Shown here in pieces: positions 1 to 10,108 of a stretch of 64,000 bases of DNA; position 1 is the first letter of the stretch, and every line of letters begins with the position of its first letter. The notes beneath the pieces were generated by a model. That model saw nothing but the letters and a program-made list of their open reading frames with translations, searched no databases and was not told where the DNA came from. The position numbers were made by a program, and so were the translations under genes. The stretch comes from DASYLJ01 sp036009625 (GTDB lineage Bacteria > Desulfobacterota > Binatia > DP-6), in contig DASYLJ010000136.1 in NCBI GenBank assembly GCA_036009625.1, positions 19,216 through 83,215 on the forward strand. Reading direction: 5' to 3'.

Positions 1-1
1 C

Positions 2-631
2 GCCGAGGCGCCACCCGATGCGCCGGCACGCAACGTGGTCTTCATGGGCATGGGCGAGCCCATGGACAATCTCGACGAGGTCCTGCGCGCGGTGGACGTG
101 CTGACGCAGTCGCCGGCGCCGCAGCTGCGGGCGCGACAGGTGACGGTGTCGACGTCGGGTGTCCTGCCCGGCATGCGACGGTTCCTCGCCGAGAGCACGG
201 CCAGCCTGGCGCTGTCGCTCAACGCCACGACGGACGAGACGCGCGAGCGCCTCATGCCGCAGACGCGCACCTGGCCCATCGCGGCGCTGCTGGGCGCGCT
301 GCACGACGATGCCGTGCGATCGCCGAAGCGCCTCACCTTCGTGGAGTACGTCCTCTTCGCCGGCCTGAACGACACCGATGCCGACGCCGATCGCCTGGTG
401 CAGCTGCTCCGTGGTCTCCGCGTGCGCGTCAACGTCATACCGCACAACCCGTTCCCGGGTAGCACCCTGGTGCCACCATCAGCGGATCGCGTTCGGGCGT
501 TCCAGGAGCGGGTGCTGTCGCAAGGGATCATCTGCCTGCGGCGCCAGCCGCGTGGCCGCGACATCGCCGCGGCGTGTGGCCAGCTCGTGCTGGCGCGCAG
601 CGGCGACGGCTTCAGCCCGCCCAACTCTTGA
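2..631 (+). CDS. rlmN: 23S rRNA (adenine-C2) methyltransferase RlmN, C-terminal part
   Basis: This is the C-terminal two thirds of a radical-SAM RNA methyltransferase; the 5' end lies outside the window and the frame is open from base 2. RlmN methylates C2 of an adenine in 23S rRNA (and in some tRNAs) in the cytoplasm, using a methyl-cysteine intermediate. Visible family signatures are VVFMGMGEPMDN (SAM/substrate region), TVSTSGVLPGM, a SLNATTDETRERLMP stretch and NVIPHNPFPGS. Near the end, RGRDIAAACGQL contains the conserved acceptor cysteine. The N-terminal CxxxCxxC iron-sulfur motif is not in the window. The family usually has about 350-390 residues, so roughly 150 are missing. A carbonic anhydrase gene follows on the same strand 33 bases later. 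The family call is strong; the exact target base is inferred from the family. Confidence 0.9.
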   Translation, partial: AEAPPDAPARNVVFMGMGEPMDNLDEVLRAVDVLTQSPAPQLRARQVTVSTSGVLPGMRRFLAESTASLALSLNATTDETRERLMPQTRTWPIAALLGALHDDAVRSPKRLTFVEYVLFAGLNDTDADADRLVQLLRGLRVRVNVIPHNPFPGSTLVPPSADRVRAFQERVLSQGIICLRRQPRGRDIAAACGQLVLARSGDGFSPPNS

Positions 632-664
632 TCACGGACCGGGTTCGATGCGAGGAGGGTGCGC

Positions 665-1354
665 ATGGAAAATCTGGTGGGCAGACTGTCGCGCAGAGCG
701 CTTCTTCGAGGGACGGCCGCAACCATGGCGCTCGGCGCCGTAGGGACGGCAGCAATGGGGGCCGATGGGCCGCCGACGGTGGCCCCCGCGACTCCCGACG
801 CCGCGCTCGCGGAGCTGCAGCAGGGGAACCAGCGTTTCGTGAAGGGCGAGGTCGTGCAGCCCCGTCGCGAGCTCGAGCGGCTCCGCTCGCTGGCCGAGGG
901 GCAGAAGCCGTACGCTGCGGTTCTGGGATGCGCCGACTCGCGGGTGCCGGTGGAACTGGTGTTCGACGAGGGCTTCGGCGACATCTTCGTCGTACGCGTG
1001 GCCGGCAACCTCGCCACCGCGGTCGAGATCGCGAGCCTCGAATACGGCGTCGCCGTGCTGGGCGTGAAGGTGATCATGGTGGTCGGGCACTCCGGCTGCG
1101 GCGCCGTGAAGGCGGCGCTCGACGGCGGCGCCGTCCCCGGGCAGATCAGCACGCTCTACCAGCACATCGTCCCCGCCATCGATCGCAACAACAAGGATCT
1201 CGCGGTGGCCATCCAGGCGAACGCGCGCTACCAGACGCGCAAGCTGCGCGAGTCGTCGACCGTGATCGCGGACGCGATCAAGGCCGGCACCCTGATCGTC
1301 GTCGGCGGCGTGTTCGACCTGACGTCGGGGAAAGTGGTGCCGGTCGACGTCTAG
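665..1354 (+). CDS. Tat-exported beta-class carbonic anhydrase
   Basis: This 229-residue protein should interconvert CO2 and bicarbonate with a zinc ion. The beta-class zinc ligands are all visible: Cys89 in CADSRV with the Asp91/Arg93 dyad, then His142 and Cys145 in GHSGCGAVKA. The N-terminus carries a twin-arginine leader (SRRALLRG, Arg10-Arg11) followed by a hydrophobic Ala/Gly-rich stretch, so the folded enzyme is probably exported to the periplasm; most beta enzymes are cytoplasmic. The ATG at 665 is chosen because a GAGGAGG ribosome site at 651-657 lies 7 bases upstream; a GTG at 659 is too close to it. The gene ends 7 bases before the convergent glucan-synthase gene. The family call is firm, and export is inferred from the leader. 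Confidence 0.9.
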   Translation: MENLVGRLSRRALLRGTAATMALGAVGTAAMGADGPPTVAPATPDAALAELQQGNQRFVKGEVVQPRRELERLRSLAEGQKPYAAVLGCADSRVPVELVFDEGFGDIFVVRVAGNLATAVEIASLEYGVAVLGVKVIMVVGHSGCGAVKAALDGGAVPGQISTLYQHIVPAIDRNNKDLAVAIQANARYQTRKLRESSTVIADAIKAGTLIVVGGVFDLTSGKVVPVDV

Positions 1355-1361
1355 CGGAACG

Positions 1362-4300
1362 CTAGGCCCCGAGGACGACGCGGACGCGGTGCGTGGCGCC
1401 GTCGTCGACGAGATCGACGCCACCGGCCGTGGGAAGCGGCCGGCCGTCGAGCTCGAGCCGTGCCACGCCGCGTGAGACGCCGTCGGGATTCTCGACGGTG
1501 ATCTCGTAGCGCGCGGAGTGGTGCCGGAACTGCATCGAGAATCCGGTCCAGACGCGCGGGATGCAGGGATCGACGTGGAGCGTGCCGCCGCGGACGCGGA
1601 AGCCCAGGATCCACTCGAGCCCCGCGCGGTACATCCAGGCCGCCGAGCCCGTGTACCATGTCCATCCGCCCCGCCCGACGTGGGGCGGCTCGGCGTAGAC
1701 GTCGGCGGCCACGACGTACGGCTCGACCTTGTAGCGGTGCACGCCCGAGCGGCTGCCGGCGTGGTTGATGGGATTGAGCAGCGCGAAGAGCTCGCCCGCC
1801 TTGTCGCCGTCGCCGAGCGCGGCGAAGGCGAGCACGGTCCAGACGGCGGCATGCGTGTACTGTCCGCCGTTCTCGCGCACGCCAGGCAGATAGCCCTGGA
1901 TGTAGCCCGGATCGTGGGCCGGACGATCGAACGGCGGCGTGAACAGTAGGATGACCTCGTCGCCGCGCCGGATCAGGTACTCCTCGACCGCCGCCATCGC
2001 GCGCACCCCGCGTCCCGGTTCGGCCGCGCCGGTGAGCACACCCCACGACTGCGCGATCGAGTCGATGCGACATTCGGCGTTCACCGCCGAGCCGAGCGGC
2101 GTGCCGTCGTCGAAGTAGGCGCGACGATACCAGTCGCCGTCCCAGCCGTCGCGCTCGAGGGCCACCTTCAGCGCGGTCACGTGCCGACGCCACGTGTCGG
2201 CGCGCTCGTGCTCGCCGCGCAGCTCGGCCACGCGGGCGAACTCCCACAGCGTGGTGTGCAGGAACCAGCCGAGCCAGACGCTCTCGCCGGTGCCGCCCTG
2301 GCCGACGCGGTTCATGCCGTCGTTCCAGTCGCCGGTGCCCATCAGCGGCAGGCCGTGCGGACCGACGGCGAGGCTACGGTCGAGCGTGCGGGCGCAGTGC
2401 TCGAAGAGCGACGCCTGCTGCGCCGAGACGCGCGGCTCGAAATAGGTCTCGTGCTGCTCGGGCGTGAGGACCGGGCCGTCCAGGAACGGCACCATCTCGT
2501 CGAGGACGCCGAGGTCGTTGGTGACCTCCAGGTAGTGCGCGGTGGCGTACGGCAGCCACAGCAGGTCGTCGGATATCCGAGTGCGGGTGCCGCGGCCCGA
2601 GGGCGGGTGCCACCAATGCTGCACGTCGCCCTCGACGAACTGCCGGCTCGCGGCACGCAAGAGATGCTCTCGCACCAGATCGCGCTGCGACAGCGTCAGG
2701 GCCATCGTGTCCTGGAGTTGGTCGCGGAAGCCGTACGCACCGCCGGCCTGGTAGAACGCCGCGCGCGCGGTGACGCGACACGCCAGCGTCTGGTACAGCA
2801 GCCAGCGGTTCAGCATGAGGTCCATGGCGCGGTCGGGCGTCGTGACCTGCACACCGCCGAGGACGTCGTCCCAGTGCGTGACGACGGCGCGCAGCGCGGC
2901 GTCGAGGTCGGCGGCGCGGTAGCGGGCCACGAGTGCGCGGGCCGCGTCGACGGAGTCGGTCTGTCCGAGCAGCATGGTGACCGTCGTGCGGGCGCCGGGC
3001 GCGAGCTCGATCGTCGTCTGCAGCACGGCGCACGGATCCAGTCCCGCCCCGAGGCGTCCGCTCAACGTATGCCGGCGATCGAGCCCGCTCGGATGATCGT
3101 AGGTGCCGTTGCGCCCGAGGAGCTCGGTGCGGTCCCCCGTCCACGCGGTCTGCAGTCCGGCGAGATCGGCGAACGCGACGCGCTCGCCGAATTCGCCGTT
3201 CCATGGGTTGCGCGCCAGCAGCGCGCCGGTGGTGGCATCGCGCTCGGTGACCACGTGCGGCGCCGCCGAGCCGCGGGAGACACCGAGCAGCCATTCGACA
3301 TAGGTGGTCACCGCCAGCCGGCGCGTGCGCCCGGAGCGGTTCTCGATCACCAGCCGCGAGATCTTGATCGGGTCGGCGAGCGGCACGAACTGCACGAGAT
3401 CGAGGGCGATGCCGTGCGACGTGTGCTCGAAGCGCGTGTAGCCCTGGCCGTGATGGACGACGTACGGCGCATGCTCCTCGCGGATCGGGAGCGCGCAGGG
3501 ACCCCACAGCTCCCCCGTCTCCTGATCGCGCACGTAGATCGCCTCGCCCGGCGGGTCCGACACCGGATCGTTCGACCACGGCGTCAGCTGGTTCTCCCGG
3601 CTGTTGACCGCCCAGGTGTAGCCGCTGCCTACCTCCGAAACCTGGAATCCGAATCCCGGATTCGACACCACGTTGATCCACGGCGCCGGCGTCCACTGGC
3701 CCTCGCCGAGAATCGTCACGTACTCGCGGCCATCGGCCGAGAAGCCGCCGAGACCGTTCCAGAACTGGAGCTCCGGGCGGGGCGGCGGGCCCTCGGCCGC
3801 CGGCGGGGTGTCGGCGACGCGTTGTACCGGCGGCGGTGCCATCGGCTCGGTGCGTTCCACTCGCGTCACCTGCTCGGCGAGCGTCCCGTGCCGGCTCAGC
3901 AGGACCGCGCGGGCGGCCGTCTGCAACGTCACGCGGTCGTCGAGCGACACGCGATCGCCGCGCAGGATGAAGACACCGCCGCGCGGCTGGTGGGCAGCGT
4001 CGCCACGGGCGGGCTGGCTCGAGCGCACGAGCGTCTCGACCGCGCCCTGGAGATCCTGTGCGTAGGAGGCGCCCTGCTCGTTCAGGATGACGAGGTCGAC
4101 GGCGAGCTGCTTCAGCCGCCAGTACTCGTGCGCGCGCAGCAGCTGGCGCACGATCTCCTGATCGCCGGTATCGTCGATGCGGACGAGCACGATCGGGAGA
4201 TCGCCGGAGATGCCGTACGGCCACAGTCGGCTCGCATTGCCGGTGGCCCGACGCAGCAGCTCCGCCGACGGTCGCAGCGACGGGTCGGCGTAGAGGACGC

Positions 4301-7300
4301 GGTTCGCAAGCCGTTGGAAGAGGTGGGCCTCGTCGTGCTCGATGCCCAGATGGTGCAGCTGCACCTGGGCGCGGGTGCGCGCCAGGGTGACGACGCGATC
4401 GAACGTCGACACGTCGCGGAAGCGATCGGCGAGGTCCAGGATGGCCTCGCGCGTGGGCGCCACCACCGTCGAGAACGTGATGCGTGCGCTCGCTCCCGCG
4501 GCCAACCGGATGCGGCAGCGCAGGCTGAAGATGGGATCGAGGACCGGGCCGGTGGTGTTCGACAGCGGCCGGCCGTCGATGACGGACGTCGGCGTGCGGA
4601 TGCCGCGGCCGCGACCGAGGAAACGGGCGCGGTCGGTCTCGTACTGGACGGCGCCCATCAGGTCGCCCTCGACGGCCACCACCTGTGCCGCCCACACCGT
4701 CGGGTCTTCCGGTGCGCGCGGTCGCCGCGTCGCCAGGACCGCGCTCAGCGCCACGACGGCCTCGGTCTGTACGAACAGGTTCGAGAACACCGGGTGCGCC
4801 GCGTCGGCCGCGGCAGGCGCCAGCACCACTTCGGCGTACGAGGTGATCTCGATCTCGCGCACGCGTTCGCCGAGATTGGTGAGCGTCACGCGGCGCACCT
4901 CGGCATCGTCTTCGGGAGAGACCACCACCTCGAGCGACGTCGCCACCGTCCCGTCGCGACGGTGGAACTCGGCGCGGTCTTCCGAGAAGACCACCTCGTA
5001 CGAGTCGGGCTCGACGCCGCTCGGCTGGTAGGTCGCCGACCACACGCGCCCGGTATGGGCGTCGCGCAGGAACACGAACTGCCCATAGGCGTCGCGGGTG
5101 ACGTCCTCGCGCCAGCGTGTGACGTCCAGATCGGCGCAGCGGCTGTAGCCCGACCCCGCGGCGGTGATCATGACTGCGTAGCGTCCGTTCGAGAGCAGGT
5201 GCGAGCGCGGCACGTAGTCGTGCGGCGAGAGGAAGCGACGCGACACCGAGGCGACGACGTCGCGCACGTGCGCCGCGCGTACTTCCTCGGATCGCGGTCG
5301 TGCCACTGCCACGTCGCGCGGGGACCGCTCCTGCAGCAGGAGGTCGGCGGCTGTGACGGTGGGCGCGGCGTGGAAGCGCGTGCGCATGATGCCGTGGAGG
5401 ACGACGTTCGCGATCGCCACCACCGACATGCCCTGATGGTGCGCCATGTAGGCGTGCACGATGCCCGCGGACGCCCCTTCGGGCAGTCGGGTCGGCGTGT
5501 AGTCGATCGCCTCGTAGAAGCCGTAGATACCGCGTGCACCGATGGCCGTGAGCTGCGTGAAATTCTGCACCGCGGCGGCGGGGTCGACCATGGACGCGAG
5601 CGCGGTGGCATACGGCGCGATCACCAGATCCTCGCTGAGACCGCGTTCGAGACCGAGCCCGGGGACGCCGAAGTTGCCGTACTGGTACGTCAGCTCGATG
5701 TCGCGCGCGTTGAAGGCCGATTCGGAGATGCCCCACGGCACGCCGCGCTCGGCCCCGTAGCGGATCTGCCGGCGCACCACGAGACGGTACGTCTGCTCGA
5801 GCAGGCTGCCCGGGGGCGCACGCATGACGAGGGCCGGCATCAGGTACTCGAACATCGAGCCGGACCAGGAGATCAGCGCCGAACCACGGTCGACGGGGGT
5901 CATGGCACGTCCGAGCTGGAACCAGTGGGTCGCCGGGATGTCGCCCTTCGCGATCGCGACGAAGCTGGCGAGCCGCGCCTCGGAGGCGAGCAGGTCGTAG
6001 CAGTTGGGGTCGGGATCGCCCTCGCGGGCGCGGTAGCCGATGGTGAGCAGGTTGCGCGTCGGATCGAGCAGGAACGAGAACTGCGTGTCGTGGAACAGCG
6101 CACGCGCGCGACGGGCCAGGGCCAGGAGTCGGCCGATCAACGCCGCGCTCGCCGTTTCGGATCGCTCGAGCATTGCCGCCAACCCGCCGTCGTCTCGGCC
6201 GTGGCGCGCGAGGTCGGCGCGCACCGCGATCGACAGGTCGGCGACCCGACTCGGGGCCGGGATCGGGTCGAGCGACTCGTGCACATCGGTCGCGGTCGCG
6301 AGCTGTTGCACCCAGGGCAGGAGCGTCGCGAGATCCCGCCGGTGCGAGGCGATGCACGTCGCCAGCAGACGCGACCATGCGACCAGCTCTGCCGCGGCGC
6401 CGTCGCCACGCTCGGCACCGAGGGTCGCCGCGATGTCGGCGAGCGTCAGGGCCAGGCCGTCGAGCTCGGCGAGCCAGGTCGACCATGCGCCGGATGTCGC
6501 CGGTGCCGTTGCCAGCGAGGTGGTCAGGGTGGCGATGGCGTCGTCGAGCTGGCGACGGGTCACGGTCTGCGTGTGACGGTCGTCGGGGAGGGCCGACGCG
6601 GCTTCGCGTGCGAGCGCCAGGGTGTCCGCAATGCCGGCGCGCGCACTCGCCTCGAGCACGGGGCGGTCGATGGCCTCGTCGCACGCGTGGGCGAGGGCGA
6701 GGAGGTGGCCGACCAGGTTGCCACTGTCGACCGACGAGACGTAGATCGGCTCGAGCGGCGCCAGCGAACGGGTCTCGTACCAGTTGTAGAAGTGGCCGTG
6801 GAACTTCTCCATGCGATCGAGCGTGGCGAAGGTGGCTTCGAGTCGGTCGGTCATGTCGAGCAGGCCGATCCACCCGAAGTCGCGCGCGGCCACCGTCGAC
6901 AAGAGATAGAGGCCGATGTTCGTGGGTGACGTGCGGTGGGCGACCACCGGCGCCGGATCCTCCTGGAAGTTGTCGGGGGGGAGCGCGTTGTCCTCGCTGC
7001 CGACGAAGGTCTCGAAGAAACGCCACGTGCGACGCGCCACGAGCCGCAGCGCCTGCTCGTGCTCGACGGCCACCGGCTCGTCGCCGACGGCGCGCGGCCG
7101 CAGGCTGATGCGATGGGCGAGCCACGGTGCCGTGAGCCAGAGTGCCACGAACGGAGCCGCGAGCGGCCAGCTCGCCGGACGCACGACGGCGACGAGCACC
7201 CCGGCACCCGCACCGAGCAGCAGCGCCGGGATCATGCGACGGTAGGCCCCGCCGAGATCCGCGGCGATCCCGGCACGCGACTGCGCCGCCGTCACCCATT

Positions 7301-9935
7301 CCAGCATGCGGCGGTGCGTGACGTACATGCGCACCAGCGTGCGCACGATGGCGTCGGTCATGAGCCAGGCCTGATGTGCGAGCAGGGTCACGCTGACGGC
7401 GATCTGGGCGAGACTGCGCGCCAGGTCGGTGCCGAGCGCGCGGGCGTGGCTGCGCTTCGAGATGCCGCGCCGGGCGGGCATGAGCTGGCCCAGGATCGGA
7501 AGCAGGGGCGGGATGGCGATGACGAGCAGCACGAGCTTCGTCCACGTCGCTGCCACCGCCCATGGCTGCGTCCAGGCCGCGCACAGGGTGAGGAACGTCG
7601 CCGGAGCCGAGAGCGTGCGCCGCAGGTTGTCGAGCATCTTCCAGCGGCCGAGGAAGGGAATGTCGCGACCGCGCCGGCCGGCGATCCACGGCAGCAGCTG
7701 CCAGTCACCGCGGGCCCAGCGATGCTGCCGGCGCGCCGCCTCTTCGTAGTGGGTGGGGAACTCCTCGAAGAACGAGAGGTCCGACACCAGCCCCGCGCGT
7801 GCGAAGACGCCTTCCAGGAGGTCGTGGCTGAGCAGCATGTTCTCCGGCACGCGGCCCTCGAGCGCCGCCTCGAAGGCGTCGACGTCGAAGATGCCCTTGC
7901 CGGTGTAGGAGCCTTCGCCGAACAGATCCTGGTAGACGTCGGACGCGGCCGACGCGTAGGGGTCGATGCCGCTCGGGCCTGCGGAGATCCACTGATAGAG
8001 CGATCCTTCGCGCTCGGCCGGCAGCGTCGGCGTGACCCGCGGTTGCAGCACGCCGTAGCCCTCGACGACGCGCCGGGCCTGCGGATCGAGGCGCGCGCGA
8101 TTGAGCGGGTGGGCGATGGTGCCGACGAGGGCGCGCGCCATCCCCACCGGCAGGCGCGTGTCGGAATCGAGCGTGATGACGTAGCGGATTCCGGGTGGCG
8201 GACGCAGCGTTCGACTGCCCGCCTGCACGAAGCTGGTGTCCTCGGCACCGCGCAACAGGCGCGCGAGCTCGTGCAGCTTGCCGCGCTTGCGCTCCCAGCC
8301 CATCCATCGCGCCTCGCCGGCATTCCAGCGACGGTGGCGGTGGAAGAGATGGAACCGCGGCTGTCCATCCGGTGCGGGGCCGTAGGCTGCGTCGAGTCGC
8401 GCGACCCCGTCGACCGCGGCGGCAAGCAGTCGTTCGTCGTCGGCAACGGATTCCGTGTCGGCATCGACCCAATCGGTGAGGAGGGCGAACCGTAGCTCGT
8501 CGTCGGGGTTGGCGAGCGCATGCACCTCGAGCTGCGCCACCAGCGCGGCGACGTCGGCCTCGCTGGTGAGGAGTGCCGGGATGACGAGGAGCGTGCGCAT
8601 GTCGGACGGGACGCCGTCGCGGAGCGCGAGCTTCGGCAGCCGTCGCGGCCCGATGCGATTCGCGACCCCGAGGTTGGCGAGCGCCATGACCAGATCGCTC
8701 ACGGGCACGAACGCCAGCAGCGCCATGATCGCGAGCTCGGCCACGAGCATGCCGGCCCGGGCAGAGACGACGACCGGCAGCGCCAGGATGATCATGCTGA
8801 GGAGCATGATCGTGCCGACGTAGGTGAGCAGCGAGGCCGCGAGGTAGCTGCGACGGAGCCAGCGCGCCGGCGACAGGCGATAGCCCAGGGCGCGCTCGAG
8901 GGCCAGGCGCCCGCGCGAGACGAGGTGGTAGCCCGGATCGGCTCGGCGCTCGTGTTCGGGGTCGGTGGCCTGGGCCGCCTCGTGCGCCCGCGCGATCACC
9001 GCGCGCGTGACGTCGGCCTCGCTCTGGCCGCTGCCGCGGGCCAGGTCCTCGATGGCGTGCCGGTAGTCGTCCCGCGTGAAGAAGTCGAGCGCCGCGAAGT
9101 TCGTATCGGCGCGCAACAGCACGTCGACGTGGCTGACGCTCTCGAAGAACTCGCGCCAGTCGAGCGTGGACATGAGGCGCATGCTGGTGATGACGTTGCG
9201 CACCGTCACGTTCATCGCCGCCTGCCGCTGATGCTCGAGACCCGCGATCTCTTCGGCAGTGGTGCCCTGCGCCGCAAGGCGCTCGTCGAGCCAGCGCAGC
9301 GCCGGGACGTCGTCGGGGTCCTGCTCGCGGAGGCGCTGTGCGAGCTGCACGGCGAAGGCGGTCGGCAGGCGCCGCTTGCCGAAGCGCCCGAGGATCGCAC
9401 TCGCTTCCGTCATGGTCCGTCCGCCAAGCTCGAGCAGGCAGTCGGCCAGATCATCGGCTTCGTGGCGCGCCGTGCGTCCCTCGACGATGCCTTCGGCGAT
9501 ACGGCGCAGGTTCTCCACCAGCACGATGCGGACGGTGATGGCGAGGGCCCACAGCTCGCCGATCTCGAGCGCCTGCACGCGCTGATAGGCCTGGGCGAAC
9601 CGGCGCAGCGCCTCGGGATCGAAGCGGCTGTCGGTGTGCGCGACGAACGCCCAGGCGATGCCGAAGACCCGCGGGTACCCGGCCAGGAAGCCGTCGGCGA
9701 GCTTGGGTAGCTCGCGATAGTAGCCGCGCGGCAGATCTTCGCGGATCTGCCGCAGCTGCTCGTCGACGATGTGGAAGTTGTCGACCAGCCACTCGGCGGC
9801 CGGCGTGATCGAGCGTTCCTCGCGGATCGTCTCCGCCAGCGCGCGGTAGGCGGCCAGCAGGACGCGCCCGTTGTCGGCGAGGCGGGGCAGGAGCGTGCGG
9901 CCACGGTGCGGGTTCGCCGTCACCGGCTGCGCCAT
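1362..9935 (-). CDS. ndvB: Cyclic beta-1,2-glucan synthase (GT84 / GH94, NdvB-ChvB type)
   Basis: This giant inner-membrane protein (2,857 residues from the ATG at 9935) resembles synthases that polymerise UDP-glucose into beta-1,2-glucan and cyclise it, producing periplasmic glucans for osmoadaptation. Membrane segments flank a GT84 glycosyltransferase domain with the acidic motif DSDTRLP at residues 590-596 and RQHRWARGDWQ downstream. A glucoamylase-like middle domain follows (HGHFYNWYETRSL; MAHHQGMSVV). The C-terminal half has two GH94 phosphorylase-like modules, including FRDQLQDTMAL and the catalytic-Asp motif DWNDGMN (Asp2539), which trims chain length in this family. The in-frame DNA upstream to 10061 encodes 42 more codons, including EPIRAELFGIERLEQH, a typical family N-terminus, but contains no ATG, GTG or TTG. 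The true start is therefore probably upstream (see findings). It stands alone and is not in an obvious operon. Confidence 0.92.
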   Translation of the reverse strand: MAQPVTANPHRGRTLLPRLADNGRVLLAAYRALAETIREERSITPAAEWLVDNFHIVDEQLRQIREDLPRGYYRELPKLADGFLAGYPRVFGIAWAFVAHTDSRFDPEALRRFAQAYQRVQALEIGELWALAITVRIVLVENLRRIAEGIVEGRTARHEADDLADCLLELGGRTMTEASAILGRFGKRRLPTAFAVQLAQRLREQDPDDVPALRWLDERLAAQGTTAEEIAGLEHQRQAAMNVTVRNVITSMRLMSTLDWREFFESVSHVDVLLRADTNFAALDFFTRDDYRHAIEDLARGSGQSEADVTRAVIARAHEAAQATDPEHERRADPGYHLVSRGRLALERALGYRLSPARWLRRSYLAASLLTYVGTIMLLSMIILALPVVVSARAGMLVAELAIMALLAFVPVSDLVMALANLGVANRIGPRRLPKLALRDGVPSDMRTLLVIPALLTSEADVAALVAQLEVHALANPDDELRFALLTDWVDADTESVADDERLLAAAVDGVARLDAAYGPAPDGQPRFHLFHRHRRWNAGEARWMGWERKRGKLHELARLLRGAEDTSFVQAGSRTLRPPPGIRYVITLDSDTRLPVGMARALVGTIAHPLNRARLDPQARRVVEGYGVLQPRVTPTLPAEREGSLYQWISAGPSGIDPYASAASDVYQDLFGEGSYTGKGIFDVDAFEAALEGRVPENMLLSHDLLEGVFARAGLVSDLSFFEEFPTHYEEAARRQHRWARGDWQLLPWIAGRRGRDIPFLGRWKMLDNLRRTLSAPATFLTLCAAWTQPWAVAATWTKLVLLVIAIPPLLPILGQLMPARRGISKRSHARALGTDLARSLAQIAVSVTLLAHQAWLMTDAIVRTLVRMYVTHRRMLEWVTAAQSRAGIAADLGGAYRRMIPALLLGAGAGVLVAVVRPASWPLAAPFVALWLTAPWLAHRISLRPRAVGDEPVAVEHEQALRLVARRTWRFFETFVGSEDNALPPDNFQEDPAPVVAHRTSPTNIGLYLLSTVAARDFGWIGLLDMTDRLEATFATLDRMEKFHGHFYNWYETRSLAPLEPIYVSSVDSGNLVGHLLALAHACDEAIDRPVLEASARAGIADTLALAREAASALPDDRHTQTVTRRQLDDAIATLTTSLATAPATSGAWSTWLAELDGLALTLADIAATLGAERGDGAAAELVAWSRLLATCIASHRRDLATLLPWVQQLATATDVHESLDPIPAPSRVADLSIAVRADLARHGRDDGGLAAMLERSETASAALIGRLLALARRARALFHDTQFSFLLDPTRNLLTIGYRAREGDPDPNCYDLLASEARLASFVAIAKGDIPATHWFQLGRAMTPVDRGSALISWSGSMFEYLMPALVMRAPPGSLLEQTYRLVVRRQIRYGAERGVPWGISESAFNARDIELTYQYGNFGVPGLGLERGLSEDLVIAPYATALASMVDPAAAVQNFTQLTAIGARGIYGFYEAIDYTPTRLPEGASAGIVHAYMAHHQGMSVVAIANVVLHGIMRTRFHAAPTVTAADLLLQERSPRDVAVARPRSEEVRAAHVRDVVASVSRRFLSPHDYVPRSHLLSNGRYAVMITAAGSGYSRCADLDVTRWREDVTRDAYGQFVFLRDAHTGRVWSATYQPSGVEPDSYEVVFSEDRAEFHRRDGTVATSLEVVVSPEDDAEVRRVTLTNLGERVREIEITSYAEVVLAPAAADAAHPVFSNLFVQTEAVVALSAVLATRRPRAPEDPTVWAAQVVAVEGDLMGAVQYETDRARFLGRGRGIRTPTSVIDGRPLSNTTGPVLDPIFSLRCRIRLAAGASARITFSTVVAPTREAILDLADRFRDVSTFDRVVTLARTRAQVQLHHLGIEHDEAHLFQRLANRVLYADPSLRPSAELLRRATGNASRLWPYGISGDLPIVLVRIDDTGDQEIVRQLLRAHEYWRLKQLAVDLVILNEQGASYAQDLQGAVETLVRSSQPARGDAAHQPRGGVFILRGDRVSLDDRVTLQTAARAVLLSRHGTLAEQVTRVERTEPMAPPPVQRVADTPPAAEGPPPRPELQFWNGLGGFSADGREYVTILGEGQWTPAPWINVVSNPGFGFQVSEVGSGYTWAVNSRENQLTPWSNDPVSDPPGEAIYVRDQETGELWGPCALPIREEHAPYVVHHGQGYTRFEHTSHGIALDLVQFVPLADPIKISRLVIENRSGRTRRLAVTTYVEWLLGVSRGSAAPHVVTERDATTGALLARNPWNGEFGERVAFADLAGLQTAWTGDRTELLGRNGTYDHPSGLDRRHTLSGRLGAGLDPCAVLQTTIELAPGARTTVTMLLGQTDSVDAARALVARYRAADLDAALRAVVTHWDDVLGGVQVTTPDRAMDLMLNRWLLYQTLACRVTARAAFYQAGGAYGFRDQLQDTMALTLSQRDLVREHLLRAASRQFVEGDVQHWWHPPSGRGTRTRISDDLLWLPYATAHYLEVTNDLGVLDEMVPFLDGPVLTPEQHETYFEPRVSAQQASLFEHCARTLDRSLAVGPHGLPLMGTGDWNDGMNRVGQGGTGESVWLGWFLHTTLWEFARVAELRGEHERADTWRRHVTALKVALERDGWDGDWYRRAYFDDGTPLGSAVNAECRIDSIAQSWGVLTGAAEPGRGVRAMAAVEEYLIRRGDEVILLFTPPFDRPAHDPGYIQGYLPGVRENGGQYTHAAVWTVLAFAALGDGDKAGELFALLNPINHAGSRSGVHRYKVEPYVVAADVYAEPPHVGRGGWTWYTGSAAWMYRAGLEWILGFRVRGGTLHVDPCIPRVWTGFSMQFRHHSARYEITVENPDGVSRGVARLELDGRPLPTAGGVDLVDDGATHRVRVVLGA

Positions 9936-10108
9936 CGCGAGACTCTCGCCGTGCTGCTCGAGCCGCTCGATACCGAACAGCTCGGCGCGAATCGGCTCGC
10001 CCGGGTCGGGCAGGGGATCGGTCGAGCGCAGGCGGCCGAGGAGATCGAAAATCGCGATGCGTCAGACCTAGCATGCGCGGGTTGGATCGGCGACTCGGGT
10101 CGTGCGAA

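Noticed and set aside
2181..6929. A 1,582-codon open frame on the plus strand opposite the glucan synthase
   Set aside because: It is antisense to a gene with unmistakable family motifs. Its translation is low-complexity Arg/Gly/Ala/His-rich with no domain, a normal artefact of high-GC codon usage.
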